Shown one piece after another: positions 1 to 13,181 of a stretch of DNA of 64,000 nucleotides; the stretch's first letter is position 1, and every line of letters starts with the position of its first letter. The translations under genes were made by a program, and so were the position numbers. Source of the DNA: Staphylococcus hsinchuensis (GTDB taxonomy: Bacteria; Bacillota; Bacilli; Staphylococcales; Staphylococcaceae). The notes below the pieces were generated by a model. That model saw only the letters and a program-made list of their open reading frames with translations, did no database searches and was not told where the DNA came from. The stretch lies in contig NZ_CP128355.1 of NCBI RefSeq assembly GCF_038789205.1, forward strand, positions 1 to 64,000, in the 5' to 3' direction.

Positions 1-4241
<4,241 letters not shown>

Positions 4242-4377
4242 ATTTATGATGTTTGATTAGCTCATAATACTAAATGTGTTTCTTCAACACTTGTTAACAA
4301 CTTTAAGTTGTAGTGTTTGGAATTAACGTTGACATATTGTCATTCAGTTTTCAATGTTCATTAAATATTATTTAAAA

Positions 4378-4451
4378 TGGAGCGGGTGATGGGAATCGAA
4401 CCCACAACATCAGCTTGGAAGGCTGAGGTTTTGCCATTAAACTACACCCGC
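4378..4451 (-). tRNA. tRNA-Gly (anticodon TCC)
   Basis: The minus strand folds as a tRNA: acceptor GCGGGTG pairs with CACCCGC, the anticodon loop is CTTCCAA with anticodon TCC, and the T loop is GTTCGATTC. The discriminator T is followed by an encoded CCA at 4378-4380. It lies between tRNA-Leu and 16S and is probably cotranscribed with the rRNA operon. Confidence 0.96.
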
Positions 4452-4476
4452 ATTATAAATTTGAATTGCTATTTGA

Positions 4477-4559
<83 letters not shown>

Positions 4560-4596
4560 TTGGCAAAACGGTTTATTTCCGATTACTGTATTTAAC

Positions 4597-4625
4597 ATTG
4601 TAAATTATTTGTAATGCAATGTCAA
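4597..4625 (-). promoter_or_regulatory. rrn promoter P2
   Basis: On the minus strand TTGACA (4620-4625) and TACAAT (4597-4602) are separated by exactly 17 nt. It lies about 40 bp upstream of tRNA-Leu. A perfect -35 with an upstream AT-rich tract is what is expected of a strong rRNA promoter. Confidence 0.85.
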
Positions 4626-4699
4626 TAATAAATTAAGATTTAATTAATAAATTTAATACTGCGTTAATCGAAGTTCATATTATTTTCGCAACGTTTTAT

Positions 4700-4728
4700 A
4701 TACTATAATATATTCAATCCAACGTCAA
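4700..4728 (-). promoter_or_regulatory. rrn promoter P1
   Basis: On the minus strand TTGACG (4723-4728) and TAGTAT (4700-4705) are 17 nt apart, about 100 bp upstream of P2. Tandem P1/P2 promoters are typical of Firmicute rRNA operons. An alternative -10, TATAGT, would give 15-nt spacing. Confidence 0.7.
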
Positions 4729-4871
4729 TAGAAATTCACTAAAAAATTTGATTTTCTTTAAATTTCCTGTATTTAGCAGCAATTTTAACTTTTTAACTTT
4801 AATATTATTAACATTTTCGACTATCCATTATTAATATATCTAAAATCCCAAGAAATTCTACACATAAAATT

Positions 4872-4909
4872 ACCGCAATTTGTTCTGCGATTTAAAGAAC
4901 AAATTACGG
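4872..4909 (-). terminator. Terminator after the sprT-like gene
   Basis: An inverted repeat ACCGCAATTTGTTCT...AGAACAAATTACGGT with a 9-nt loop lies 26 bp beyond the stop of the sprT-like gene. On the minus strand it is followed only by a weak T-rich tract, so it may be a moderate terminator or a transcript 3' end. Confidence 0.6.
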
Positions 4910-4934
4910 TTACCTAATAATATTAATTAATGAA

Positions 4935-5387
4935 CTATTTTATATTGAATTCTTTGAGTCTTCCTCCACATTTACCACATACCATTTTTTTAACATTCAC
5001 TTTGCGTATTCTATATGCTTTCGTACCACATTGAAGACATTGATACATATAATTTACACGATCTTCGTATTTTTCAGTAGGTGTACAATACCTAGGTGCA
5101 CCCACTTGTTTACTTAATTTTTTAAAGTCTTGATCTCGATGTTGGTACCCTTTGTTTTGTAAATGAAGATGATAATGGCATAGCTCATGTAATACAACTT
5201 GAACAATGGCATCTTTTCCAAAATGTTCATACTGTTTATAGTTAATCTCAATGTTATGACTTTTTAAAAGATAGCGTCCCCCAGTAGTTCGCAAGCGTTT
5301 ATTAAAATATGCTTGATGTTTAAAAGGCAGGCTAAAGTAATCTTTCGACAATGTTTCAGTCATCTGTTGCAAGTCTTCATTATTCAT
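4935..5387 (-). CDS. SprT-like zinc metalloprotease-fold protein
   Basis: A 150-aa protein of the SprT-like family, whose molecular role in Firmicutes is not settled. The metal-binding motif HELCH is at residues 67-71 with a further His near 83, which fits a zincin active site, and a C-terminal zinc ribbon has Cys at about 117, 120, 137 and 140. I chose ATG at 5387; it overlaps the end of tex in ATGAATAA, so translation is probably coupled. A TTG three codons upstream (5396) is possible but neither start has a clear Shine-Dalgarno. It is the last gene of the tex transcript. Confidence 0.85.
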   Translation of the reverse strand: MNNEDLQQMTETLSKDYFSLPFKHQAYFNKRLRTTGGRYLLKSHNIEINYKQYEHFGKDAIVQVVLHELCHYHLHLQNKGYQHRDQDFKKLSKQVGAPRYCTPTEKYEDRVNYMYQCLQCGTKAYRIRKVNVKKMVCGKCGGRLKEFNIK

Positions 5388-7530
5388 TTGGATCAATCAT
5401 TGTGAGTGAAACTTTGCCTTTCTTTTCATCAATATCAAGTATCCAAACGTCCACGATATCACCAACACTAACAACATCCATTGGGTTTTTAACAAATTTC
5501 TTTGATAATTTCGAAACGTGTACTAAACCATCTTGTTTCACACCAATATCAACAAAAGCACCAAAGTCCACGACATTTCGAACGGTTCCACTTAATTTCA
5601 TATTTTTAGATAAATCTTCTATAGAAAGTACATCTGACTTTAAAATTGGTGTTTCAAATGCATCACGTGGATCGCGATTCGGTGCAATCAATGACTTAAT
5701 AATATCTTCTAACGTAGGTTCACCGATATTGAGCTTTTCAGCTGTTTCTTTAATATCTAATTGATTTAATGCTTTTTTCAAATTGTCTGTACCTAAATCA
5801 TCGCCATTCATATTAATTGCATTCAATAATGTATAAGTCGCTTCATAACTTTCAGGGTGTATAGATGTATTATCTAAAGGTTCACTACCTTCTACAATTC
5901 TCAAGAACCCTATACTTTGTTCAAATGTTTTAGCGCCTAGACGTTTTACTTTTGCGATCTCTTTATTATGCTTAATTGCTCCATTTTCTTCTCGATAGTC
6001 GATAATATTTTGGGCAATGCTGTTTGATAGACCTGATACATATTGTAATAATGATTTCGAAGCAGTATTTACATCAACACCTACTTGGTTTACGGCTGTT
6101 TCTACTACGAATGTAAGTGCACCTTCTAACGATTTCTGGTTTACATCGTGTTGATATTGACCGACACCAATTGATTTAGGGTCGATCTTAACCAATTCAC
6201 TTAATGGGTCTTGTACCCTTCTACCAATTGATACAGCACTTCGCTCTTCTACTTGAAAATCAGGAAATTCATTACGCGCAATTTCTGAAGCTGAATAAAC
6301 TGATGCACCCGCTTCATTGACAATAATAAATTGTATATCAAGATTATGTTTCTGTATCATAGAAGCTACGAATTGTTCAGACTCTCGACTTGCTGTTCCA
6401 TTACCAATAGCTACAAGTTCAACATCGTAGTCTTTAACAAATTGTAAGAAAGTCTGTTCTGCTTCTGCCTTTTTGTTTACTGGCGGATGTGGATACATCA
6501 CGCCTTTAGCAACAAATGTACCAAAGGGATTAATTACAGCTAATTTGCATCCTGTTCGAAATGCTGGATCTACGCCTAATATTTGTTTACCTTGCATTGG
6601 TGGTTGCAATAATAAATTTCTTAAGTTTTCACTAAAGACATCAATTGCATGATCTTCAGCTTTTTTCGTTAAATCTGCTCTGATTTCTCTCTCGATTGAT
6701 GGCATGATTAATCGTTTTAAACTATCTTTAATTGCATTCGAAATCACTTCTGTACCTTCATGTTGCGTGGTAATTTCATTTTTGCGGATAAAGTTCTCGA
6801 TGCCTTGAGTATCCATATCAATTTTCACTGTTAAAACTTTTTCTTTTTCCCCACGGTTAACGGCTAACACTCGATGGTTAGCAATTTTCTTAATAGGCTC
6901 TGCATAATCGTAATACATAGCATAGGTTTCTAACTCGTCTTCGGCTTTCTTTTTCTTTTGCGTAACGATTTGTCCGTGTTGATACGTATCCTTCAAAATC
7001 TTTTCACGGTATTTCGGTTCATCTGAAACGTTTTCCGCAATGATGTCTTGTGCGCCTTGGATTGCATCGTTAATTGTTTCTACTTCCTCATTTAAGAATT
7101 GTTGTGCTTTGTGCTCGATTGATTGTTCTAATTTCGGTTGTGTTAACCATTTAGCAAGTGGTTCTAGACCCTTACGCTTCGCTTCAGTAGCACGTGTTTT
7201 TTTCTTTTGTTTGTATGGACGATATAAATCTTCTACACGTTGCAGTTTAGTTTGTTTTAAAATATCTGCTTTTAGGTCATCCGTTAACAAACCTTGTTCA
7301 TCAATACTGTTAATCACTTCGTCTTTACGTTTTTGAAGATTCACCATATATTGATATTCATCATTTATTTTTTTAATTTCAACTTCATCGAGGCCACCAG
7401 TTTGTTCTTTTCTATAACGTGCTATAAATGGCACTGTGTTCTTCTCTTCTAGCAGTGATAATACTGCTTTAATTTGTTGCGTCGAAAAGTTGTATTGATT
7501 ATTTATAGATTGTATTAAATTACTATCCAT
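5380..7530 (-). CDS. tex: Tex family RNA-binding transcription accessory protein
   Basis: A 716-aa protein of full family length. Tex proteins bind nucleic acid and act in transcription. The order is an N-terminal helical region (1-about 200), a YqgF/RNase H-like domain starting near residue 315 at ILGVDPAFRTGCK, helix-hairpin-helix repeats (about 480-560) and a C-terminal S1 domain (about 640-712) with VDFGAFVDIG. The start ATG at 7530 follows GGAGGAG. It precedes and overlaps the sprT-like gene. It is separated from sigB by a terminator, so it needs its own promoter in 7531-7640. The family call is firm; the cellular role in staphylococci is not well defined. Confidence 0.95.
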   Translation of the reverse strand: MDSNLIQSINNQYNFSTQQIKAVLSLLEEKNTVPFIARYRKEQTGGLDEVEIKKINDEYQYMVNLQKRKDEVINSIDEQGLLTDDLKADILKQTKLQRVEDLYRPYKQKKKTRATEAKRKGLEPLAKWLTQPKLEQSIEHKAQQFLNEEVETINDAIQGAQDIIAENVSDEPKYREKILKDTYQHGQIVTQKKKKAEDELETYAMYYDYAEPIKKIANHRVLAVNRGEKEKVLTVKIDMDTQGIENFIRKNEITTQHEGTEVISNAIKDSLKRLIMPSIEREIRADLTKKAEDHAIDVFSENLRNLLLQPPMQGKQILGVDPAFRTGCKLAVINPFGTFVAKGVMYPHPPVNKKAEAEQTFLQFVKDYDVELVAIGNGTASRESEQFVASMIQKHNLDIQFIIVNEAGASVYSASEIARNEFPDFQVEERSAVSIGRRVQDPLSELVKIDPKSIGVGQYQHDVNQKSLEGALTFVVETAVNQVGVDVNTASKSLLQYVSGLSNSIAQNIIDYREENGAIKHNKEIAKVKRLGAKTFEQSIGFLRIVEGSEPLDNTSIHPESYEATYTLLNAINMNGDDLGTDNLKKALNQLDIKETAEKLNIGEPTLEDIIKSLIAPNRDPRDAFETPILKSDVLSIEDLSKNMKLSGTVRNVVDFGAFVDIGVKQDGLVHVSKLSKKFVKNPMDVVSVGDIVDVWILDIDEKKGKVSLTMIDPNE

Positions 7531-7643
7531 AGTCTCCTCCGCTCGTTTCTTTCAAAATTAATGATACTAAAATATTTTAACATATATATTACATAGAATT
7601 GATTATAATAACCACAAACGCTTTGTGACTTTAGATGAAAAAC

Positions 7644-7672
7644 AGGCGACTTCTATTTATTAGAAGTCGCCT
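7644..7672 (-). terminator. sigB operon terminator
   Basis: A perfect 12-bp stem AGGCGACTTCTA/TAGAAGTCGCCT with a 5-nt loop is followed on the minus strand by TGTTTTT. It lies 50 bp beyond the sigB stop and marks the end of the alr/maz/rsb/sigB region. Confidence 0.9.
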
Positions 7673-7721
7673 TTAACATCTCATTTAATAACGAAGCATT
7701 TGTTATATAAATTTGTATTGA

Positions 7722-8492
7722 TTATTTATTTGCTGCTTCTTGTAATTTTTTTATCGCTGTTCTTTGAAGTCTTGAAACATGCATTTGACTTAAACCTATA
7801 CGTTCACCTGTTTCTTTTTGACTTAAGCCCTCAATAAATGTACATTGAATAATTTGTCTCTCTCGCTCTGTTAAAATTGGTAATATTTTCTCTAGAATCA
7901 TTCGTTTCTCTGTTAAGTCATAATTGTGATCTTGTTGACCCATGATGTCTAACAATGTAACCGTTGAACCATCTTTATCAGCTTCGATTGAATGATCAAC
8001 GCTTAAAGCATTGTAACTTTGACCCATTTCCATTGCTTCAAGAACATCCTCATCGTTAACTTCTAATCTATCCGCAATTTCTTCAATTGAAGGTGATCGT
8101 TCCAACTCGTTCGTGAGTTCATCACTTACCTTCTTTATACGTGGACCAATTTCTTTAATTCTTCTAGGTACATGTACACTCCAAGTTTTATCGCGTAAAT
8201 ATCTTTTGATTTCTCCAATGACAGTAGGAACTAAAAAGGCTTCAAACTTTCTATCGAAGGATAAGTCAAAACGGTTAATAGCACCTATTAAGCCTACCAT
8301 ACCAACCTGAACTAAATCCTCATGATGTGACTGACCCTTTGAATATTTATAAGCTAATGATTCAATAAGTTTTCTATAATGTTTCACTAGCTTCTCTTGA
8401 GCATCAGTATTCTCATTATTTTGTTGTTCTTTAATCCATTGATTAATTTGTTCAGGTGATACATCATTAACTGATTTCGACTCTTTCGCCAT
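7722..8492 (-). CDS. sigB: RNA polymerase sigma factor SigB
   Basis: A 256-aa alternative sigma factor of the general stress response, nearly colinear with S. aureus SigB. Region 2 includes [17 protein letters not shown] (near residue 60) and [13 protein letters not shown]. The region 4 helix-turn-helix is [19 protein letters not shown] near the C-terminus. I chose ATG at 8492 (MAKESKS), which overlaps the 3' end of rsbW by 26 nt, so the two are translationally linked. SigB is held inactive by RsbW and released by dephosphorylated RsbV. The promoter before rsbV provides autoregulation. Confidence 0.98.
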   Translation of the reverse strand: MAKESKSVNDVSPEQINQWIKEQQNNENTDAQEKLVKHYRKLIESLAYKYSKGQSHHEDLVQVGMVGLIGAINRFDLSFDRKFEAFLVPTVIGEIKRYLRDKTWSVHVPRRIKEIGPRIKKVSDELTNELERSPSIEEIADRLEVNDEDVLEAMEMGQSYNALSVDHSIEADKDGSTVTLLDIMGQQDHNYDLTEKRMILEKILPILTERERQIIQCTFIEGLSQKETGERIGLSQMHVSRLQRTAIKKLQEAANK

Positions 8493-8949
8493 CATTTCGC
8501 ACCTGCTCTTTTTTAATATACTTTATCATGCTTATTGTTACCCCAGATCGTTTATCTACTGTAACTTCGTCCATGAGAGATTCAATTAAGAATAAACCGA
8601 GGCCACCTTCTCTTAAGAAATCGATATTTTCATCTTCTTGGTAGGGTCCTAATTGTGCTTTCGTTTCTTCATAATCAAAGCTTTCACCTTGATCAGAAAT
8701 TATAATTTTTATTTTGTCATCGAAAATTTCAAAGCAAAGGTTAATCATACCTTGACGTTCAGAATCTTCTTTGTATGCATGTTTAACAGCATTCGTTACC
8801 GCTTCACTCACTGCAATTTTAGCATCTTCTATATCGTCGTATGTAGCACCCGCTCGTGTAAACACACCAGATAAAGTAAGTCTGATTAAACTTACGTATT
8901 CCGCAGTTGCTGGCAAACGCATTTCAATATAATCTTGTTTTTGTTGCAT
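8467..8949 (-). CDS. rsbW: Anti-sigma-B factor and serine kinase RsbW
   Basis: A 160-aa GHKL-fold kinase that binds SigB and phosphorylates RsbV. The N box ([12 protein letters not shown]), G1 box ([10 protein letters not shown]) and G2 box ([16 protein letters not shown]) are all present. ATG at 8949 was chosen because GGAGG sits 9 nt upstream; an in-frame start 10 codons earlier lies inside rsbV and lacks support. It starts one base after the rsbV stop and overlaps sigB downstream, the classic coupling that keeps regulator and sigma factor in proportion. Confidence 0.97.
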   Translation of the reverse strand: MQQKQDYIEMRLPATAEYVSLIRLTLSGVFTRAGATYDDIEDAKIAVSEAVTNAVKHAYKEDSERQGMINLCFEIFDDKIKIIISDQGESFDYEETKAQLGPYQEDENIDFLREGGLGLFLIESLMDEVTVDKRSGVTISMIKYIKKEQVRNDGERVEIS

Positions 8950-8950
8950 G

Positions 8951-9277
8951 TTATTCAACCTCCGTTCCTTCATTAACATGCATCAAGTCTTTTAAGCCTG
9001 TTATATCAAATAATCGGCTAATACGATCAGAAACGCCAAGTATATATAACTCTTTATCGTGTTGGTTCAATGCTTTTAAAGTACCGACAAATAATCCAAG
9101 ACCCGTTGAATCTAAATAACTTACATTTTCTAAATTTACATAGATGTCATGTGTACCTTCTTGTCGCATCGGAACTAAGACTTCCTCTAACTCTGGAACA
9201 GTGTAAACGTCAAGTTCACCTGCAACTTTGACATTGTAATGTGTATCATGACGCTCTGTTTCAATATTAAGTTTCAT
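8951..9277 (-). CDS. rsbV: Anti-anti-sigma factor RsbV
   Basis: A 108-aa STAS-domain protein. The phosphorylatable serine is S57 in [11 protein letters not shown], matching S56 of Bacillus subtilis RsbV. Unphosphorylated RsbV binds RsbW and frees SigB; RsbW phosphorylates it and RsbU restores it. It is the first gene after the internal sigma-B promoter at 9317-9342 and is followed without a gap by rsbW. Confidence 0.97.
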   Translation of the reverse strand: MKLNIETERHDTHYNVKVAGELDVYTVPELEEVLVPMRQEGTHDIYVNLENVSYLDSTGLGLFVGTLKALNQHDKELYILGVSDRISRLFDITGLKDLMHVNEGTEVE

Positions 9278-9316
9278 ACAAATACACTCCTAATTTTAGT
9301 CTCATTCACATCTTCT

Positions 9317-9342
9317 ATACCCGTAAAATTTAAAACTAACCT
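9317..9342 (-). promoter_or_regulatory. Sigma-B-type promoter before rsbV
   Basis: On the minus strand AGGTTA (9337-9342) and GGGTAT (9317-9322) are separated by 14 nt, close to the SigB consensus GTTT/AGGTTT...GGGTAT. It lies 40 bp upstream of rsbV. In S. aureus and B. subtilis the rsbV-rsbW-sigB segment is autoregulated from such a promoter. Confidence 0.85.
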
Positions 9343-9402
9343 TGAGCTATAAACAAAAATAATTTGTTTTAAAATAGCTAAATTATGTTATAAGTTTAAC
9401 GA

Positions 9403-10404
9403 TTAATTCACTCTCTTAATGATTAATATTGTTAAATCATCTCTTTTTTCGGGATTTTGTATTTTTAATATTTCCTCATATAGCAATTGAACAATGTCCT
9501 GTGGATGCATATGTTTATACTTATGAATCATATCTAAAAGATAGGATTTATCTAAAAATTCTCCAGCCTCATTTCTAACTTCCGTAACACCGTCAGTAAA
9601 AATGATAACAAAATCATCTATATAAATTGGTATCTCTTGTTGCTTATAACGTGTTTGTTGGCTTACACCTAATACTCTACCTCTAACACTAATTTCTTCG
9701 AACTCCTGAGTATCTGCTCTATAGATATAACCAGGCTCGTGTCCTGCTGAACTACAATAGAGTAAATGGTTGAGTTCTTCATATAATCCGTAAAACATTG
9801 TCACGAACATATTTTGGTTAACATTTTTCTCAACAACACGGTTTAATCGCTTTAACCCATCACTAGGCAATTGTGAGTGACCATAAGAATCCATGCCGAA
9901 TTTAATCATACTCATCGCGAGGGCAGCGGGAATTCCTTTACCAATGACATCTGCAACAGCGAAACTCATCGTCCCATCTTTATGATCTATTAAGTTGAAA
10001 TAATCGCCACTAACCTTTTGAGCTGCGACTGAAATAACACCGATCTGTATGCTATCAAATTGAGGAATTTCTGTTTTTAACATTGTTTGTTGAAGTCTTG
10101 ACGCTAAATCGATTTCTTTATCATGATATTGCATTCGATCGACAAGTTGTTGATAATCTCTGTAGTTATAACCAAAGCCACTTGTGATTTCTTTAAGCAC
10201 ATCGAAAGTCTTTAAAATTGAAGCTCTATCTAAATCTAACTTTTGAACATAGCTTTTATGGATTTCTACAATATCTTCTGGTAGAAGGTCTTTTTTAATA
10301 ACTTCATTAGTAAAATGTTCAACTTTTTTCAATAGATCTGAACTGTCTTTCGAATGTAAACTTTCATCAATTAGCGCTTTATATTGATTTTCGAACTCTT
10401 TCAC
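9403..10404 (-). CDS. rsbU: RsbU, PP2C-type phosphatase activating SigB
   Basis: A 333-aa serine phosphatase that removes phosphate from RsbV. Residues 1 to about 90 form the regulatory N-terminal domain; the rest is a SpoIIE/PP2C phosphatase with metal-binding Asp residues in SGDYFNLIDH, FAVADVIGKG and IFTDGVTEV. I chose the GTG at 10404 because GAGGAGG lies 9 nt upstream; this gives the same length as S. aureus RsbU, while upstream in-frame codons read through the ribosome site. No RsbR, RsbS or RsbT genes precede it, as is usual in staphylococci. Confidence 0.95.
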   Translation of the reverse strand: MKEFENQYKALIDESLHSKDSSDLLKKVEHFTNEVIKKDLLPEDIVEIHKSYVQKLDLDRASILKTFDVLKEITSGFGYNYRDYQQLVDRMQYHDKEIDLASRLQQTMLKTEIPQFDSIQIGVISVAAQKVSGDYFNLIDHKDGTMSFAVADVIGKGIPAALAMSMIKFGMDSYGHSQLPSDGLKRLNRVVEKNVNQNMFVTMFYGLYEELNHLLYCSSAGHEPGYIYRADTQEFEEISVRGRVLGVSQQTRYKQQEIPIYIDDFVIIFTDGVTEVRNEAGEFLDKSYLLDMIHKYKHMHPQDIVQLLYEEILKIQNPEKRDDLTILIIKRVN

Positions 10405-10705
10405 GTGGTTTTTCCTCCTCAAAATGCAAATATAAATCGCATACATCGATTTGATATATAATGCAAATTCTTAAACTAAATTATAATTTAGTTATTCAAA
10501 AGTAAATTAAATTAAAAAAGCTTTAGGATCCCCTAAAGCTTTTCAACTTAGATATCCTATTAAAAGGCTTATTATCACAAAAATTGAAAGGTTGTGATTT
10601 TAATATAATCACATTATTATGTGTAATTATTTGCGTGTTGCATACTATTGCAAATCGATGTCTATAACCATTATTTTATTAATGTTATTACTCAATTAAT
10701 AAAAA
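10405..10705. other. mazF-rsbU intergenic region
   Basis: A 301-bp gap with no gene. It holds the mazEF terminator (10516-10543), an inverted repeat ATCACA...TGTGAT near 10575-10599, and a perfect AT-rich palindrome at 10474-10493 about 70 bp before the rsbU start. The rsbU promoter must be here, but I could not choose a convincing -35/-10 pair. Confidence 0.6.
10516..10543 (-). terminator. Terminator after mazEF
   Basis: A perfect 12-bp stem AAAAGCTTTAGG/CCTAAAGCTTTT with a 4-nt loop ATCC is followed by a run of Ts on the minus strand. It separates mazEF from rsbU and could allow partial readthrough, as reported for the S. aureus mazEF-rsb-sigB locus. Confidence 0.85.
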
Positions 10706-11068
10706 CTATGTGCGTGAATTTCTAACATTATGTAATCCTAAACTAATGTCAATAGCATTATTGACTTCTACCATCTTAGCATCGGAAAGATATGTTAATT
10801 TTTCTTTCAATCTATTCTTATCTAAAGTTCTGATTTGTTCCAGTAAAATAACGGAATCTTTATCAAGCTTATATTTACTTTTTTCTATTTCAACATGTGT
10901 AGGTATCTTAGCTTTATTGATCCTACCTGTAATTGCCGCCACAATTACGGTAGGACTATATTTATTACCAGTATCATTCTGAATAATGACGACAGGCCTA
11001 ATCCCTCCTTGTTCAGACCCTTGGACTGGCGATAAATCCGCTAAATAAACGTCTCCTCTTCTCATCAT
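10706..11068 (-). CDS. mazF: MazF endoribonuclease toxin
   Basis: A 120-aa PemK/MazF toxin, an mRNA interferase; the S. aureus enzyme cuts at UACAU. The family motifs [20 protein letters not shown] and RPVVIIQND near the N-terminus and AAITGRI are intact, so it should be active. ATG at 11068 is chosen because it overlaps the mazE stop in ATGA and aligns with the S. aureus start. The pair sits directly upstream of the sigB regulators in the same orientation, a conserved staphylococcal arrangement. Confidence 0.96.
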   Translation of the reverse strand: MMRRGDVYLADLSPVQGSEQGGIRPVVIIQNDTGNKYSPTVIVAAITGRINKAKIPTHVEIEKSKYKLDKDSVILLEQIRTLDKNRLKEKLTYLSDAKMVEVNNAIDISLGLHNVRNSRT

Positions 11069-11235
11069 TCATTGTTATTCTTTGAACTGAGATAAAGTTC
11101 ATTGCAATCACAAGCTTCACATTCGAATGGGAAAGCTTCTGCTGCAAGGGAGAGATTTAAATCAGCCATTTGAGAATAGCCTTCTTTAAGTAATTGTTCC
11201 ATACTATGATTTCTGTTCTGCGTGATACTTACCAT
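11065..11235 (-). CDS. mazE: MazE antitoxin
   Basis: A 56-aa antitoxin that neutralises MazF, in the staphylococcal form with no similarity to E. coli MazE. The segment [15 protein letters not shown] and a Cys-rich acidic tail (ECEACDCNE) match S. aureus MazE, whose C-terminal part contacts the toxin. I chose ATG at 11235 with GGAGGT 7 nt upstream; a start five codons earlier overlaps that ribosome site. It is coupled to mazF by a 4-nt overlap. Confidence 0.94.
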   Translation of the reverse strand: MVSITQNRNHSMEQLLKEGYSQMADLNLSLAAEAFPFECEACDCNELYLSSKNNNE

Positions 11236-11320
11236 GAATAAGACCTCCATGAGACTAAAATAGAATAGGAATAGTTAATTGTTAAGTTAATAATAACAAA
11301 ATTTTCATACAGTGACTATA

Positions 11321-12469
11321 CTATTTTAACAATTCATTACGAATTTCAGTTTCCTCAGTCCCATGATAGACACGTGGAAGCCTTCTACTTAAACGGCATA
11401 GCACTTCATAATTAATCGTCTGTTGTTGATGTGCAAGCGCTTCAGCAGATTGTTCACTGTTTCGGTGATGGTCCATAATTATTACTGGATCATTAGCTTC
11501 TACTGCTTCAGGAATTTTAATAATAATTTGATCCATACATACTTTTCCTATAACTTCGCATTGATGTCCATCTACATTTACTTTAAATCCTGACATGAGT
11601 CTAGGATACCCGTCAGCATATCCTACCGGTACAATACCTATCTTTGTAGGTTCATCTGCAGTGTAAACCCCGCCATAACTAACGGACTCACCTTCTTTTA
11701 AATATTTAGTTTGAACTACTTCACTTACCCATTGGGCACTCGGTTTCAAATGAACCTTTACGTTGTCTCGAACATAGTTTGAAGGATAATAACCATATAG
11801 AGATATGCCTAATCTAATGGCATTACAATATTGTAAATCTTTCATCAAGGCACCAGCAGAGTTTTGTGTATGAATATAAAGAGGCTTTTCAGCTTGCTCA
11901 ACAATGGATTCGAACTTATCTTGTTGATTATTCATTGATTCACCCGGTTCATCTGCACTCGCAAAATGCGTAAAGACGCCTTCAAATATAAGATGCTCAT
12001 GTTCATGAATTAAATCAATCACCTGTTGATACTCATCTACATCTTTCACACCTAATCTACCCATACCTGTATCTAACTTAATATGTAACCATAAGTCCTT
12101 TTCATTATTTTCAGGCATTTCATTGATAGCTTGCTCTAACCAAGTTAACGAAGGTACCGTTACTGCGATACGGTGTTGTAACGCTTTTCTAATATCATAT
12201 GTAGGCACAACTCCCAATATTAATAATTGAGCATTCACCCCATGCATACGTAATTCAATCGCTTCATCTAAGGTAGCAACAGCAAAGAAATTCGCCCCAA
12301 CATCCATTAGATGCCTTGCAATCGCTAAGCTTCCTAGCCCATAGCCGTTCGCTTTAACAACAGGCATTACAGTCTTATTAGGATGTAACTTCTGGAATAA
12401 TTGAAAGTTCGATGCAATTGCATTGAGATCCACGTTGACGTACGATGCTCTATAATATTTATCAGACAT
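11321..12469 (-). CDS. alr: Alanine racemase
   Basis: A 382-aa PLP enzyme making D-alanine for peptidoglycan and teichoic acid. The PLP lysine is K39 in VVKANGYG, and the second catalytic base is the Tyr of [10 protein letters not shown]. Length and both domains (TIM barrel, then C-terminal beta domain) are complete. It lies between acpS and mazEF in the same orientation. Together with ddl and murF further right it supplies the D-Ala-D-Ala stem of the wall precursor. Confidence 0.97.
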   Translation of the reverse strand: MSDKYYRASYVNVDLNAIASNFQLFQKLHPNKTVMPVVKANGYGLGSLAIARHLMDVGANFFAVATLDEAIELRMHGVNAQLLILGVVPTYDIRKALQHRIAVTVPSLTWLEQAINEMPENNEKDLWLHIKLDTGMGRLGVKDVDEYQQVIDLIHEHEHLIFEGVFTHFASADEPGESMNNQQDKFESIVEQAEKPLYIHTQNSAGALMKDLQYCNAIRLGISLYGYYPSNYVRDNVKVHLKPSAQWVSEVVQTKYLKEGESVSYGGVYTADEPTKIGIVPVGYADGYPRLMSGFKVNVDGHQCEVIGKVCMDQIIIKIPEAVEANDPVIIMDHHRNSEQSAEALAHQQQTINYEVLCRLSRRLPRVYHGTEETEIRNELLK

Positions 12470-12580
12470 ATTGACATACCTCCTATAACTGTCAAAGACG
12501 CTTCCATCACGATTTATTATATTCTATTCTAAATCAAACCGCGAAATGAACAAAATAAAAAGATTATAGTATCTTATTTA

Positions 12581-12934
12581 TCATGTTTCTTCTATGATTA
12601 CCTGGCTCATTGCATAATGTTCAGTGTGTGTAATACTGACATGAACTTTATAACCTTCATAATCAATGTTAGGTTTACCAAGTTCATTGTTATAACAATT
12701 GATTTCATTCATAGCAATGGACTGACCTAACCCTGTGCCAACCGCTTTACTAAATGCTTCTTTCGTCGCAAAACGACCTGCTAAAAATTCAATTTTTCGT
12801 TGCTTATTATTAATTTCATTGAATTTCAGTTCTTCCTGTTCTGTAAGTATACGTTTTACTAATTTATGCTGTCGTTGATACAATTGCTGAATTCTTTCAA
12901 TTTCTACTAAATCAATTCCAATTCCGTAAATCAT
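12581..12934 (-). CDS. acpS: Holo-[acyl-carrier-protein] synthase
   Basis: A 117-aa phosphopantetheinyl transferase that activates acyl carrier protein for fatty acid synthesis. Metal-binding residues D8 (GIGIDLVEI) and E59 ([10 protein letters not shown]) are present. The frame is open upstream to 13081, but the real start is ATG at 12934, which follows GAGGAG by 8 nt and gives the usual family length; the upstream part runs into a non-coding repeat. The acpS-alr order is conserved in Firmicutes. Confidence 0.96.
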   Translation of the reverse strand: MIYGIGIDLVEIERIQQLYQRQHKLVKRILTEQEELKFNEINNKQRKIEFLAGRFATKEAFSKAVGTGLGQSIAMNEINCYNNELGKPNIDYEGYKVHVSITHTEHYAMSQVIIEET

Positions 12935-13089
12935 TACAAACTCCTCACTTATAAATAAACACACGAGTGATTTATTTAGTGTGTGTGCAACTAAAGTAGA
13001 AGTCACAGACTTTTTATTAACTAGGCAGTAAATAGCAAACTTGAAAATACACTTATATCGAGTTTTTTCAATCCTAGTCATCCTTGCCG

Positions 13090-13140
13090 GGTTGGGACTA
13101 CGAAATCTCTATTAAAAAATTCGATTTCTGTCCCACTCCC
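13090..13140. repeat. Dispersed hairpin repeat, copy 1
   Basis: On the minus strand this reads GTGGGACAGAAATCG...GAGATTTCGTAGTCCCA. It folds by pairing GGGACAGAAATC with GATTTCGTAGTCCC. A second copy with most bases conserved over about 45 nt is at 51171-51219. It lies between the PH-domain genes and acpS, where it may act as a terminator. It resembles the GGGACAGAAAT-type intergenic repeats common in staphylococci. Confidence 0.75.
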
Positions 13141-13181
13141 TAAATTAATTATCTATCACTCGTGCGAAAATATAATTCAAT

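Noticed and set aside
12935..13081. Longer acpS protein with 49 extra N-terminal residues
   Set aside because: The extra residues have no family similarity, and the ATG at 12934 has a proper ribosome site and gives normal length and metal-site positions.
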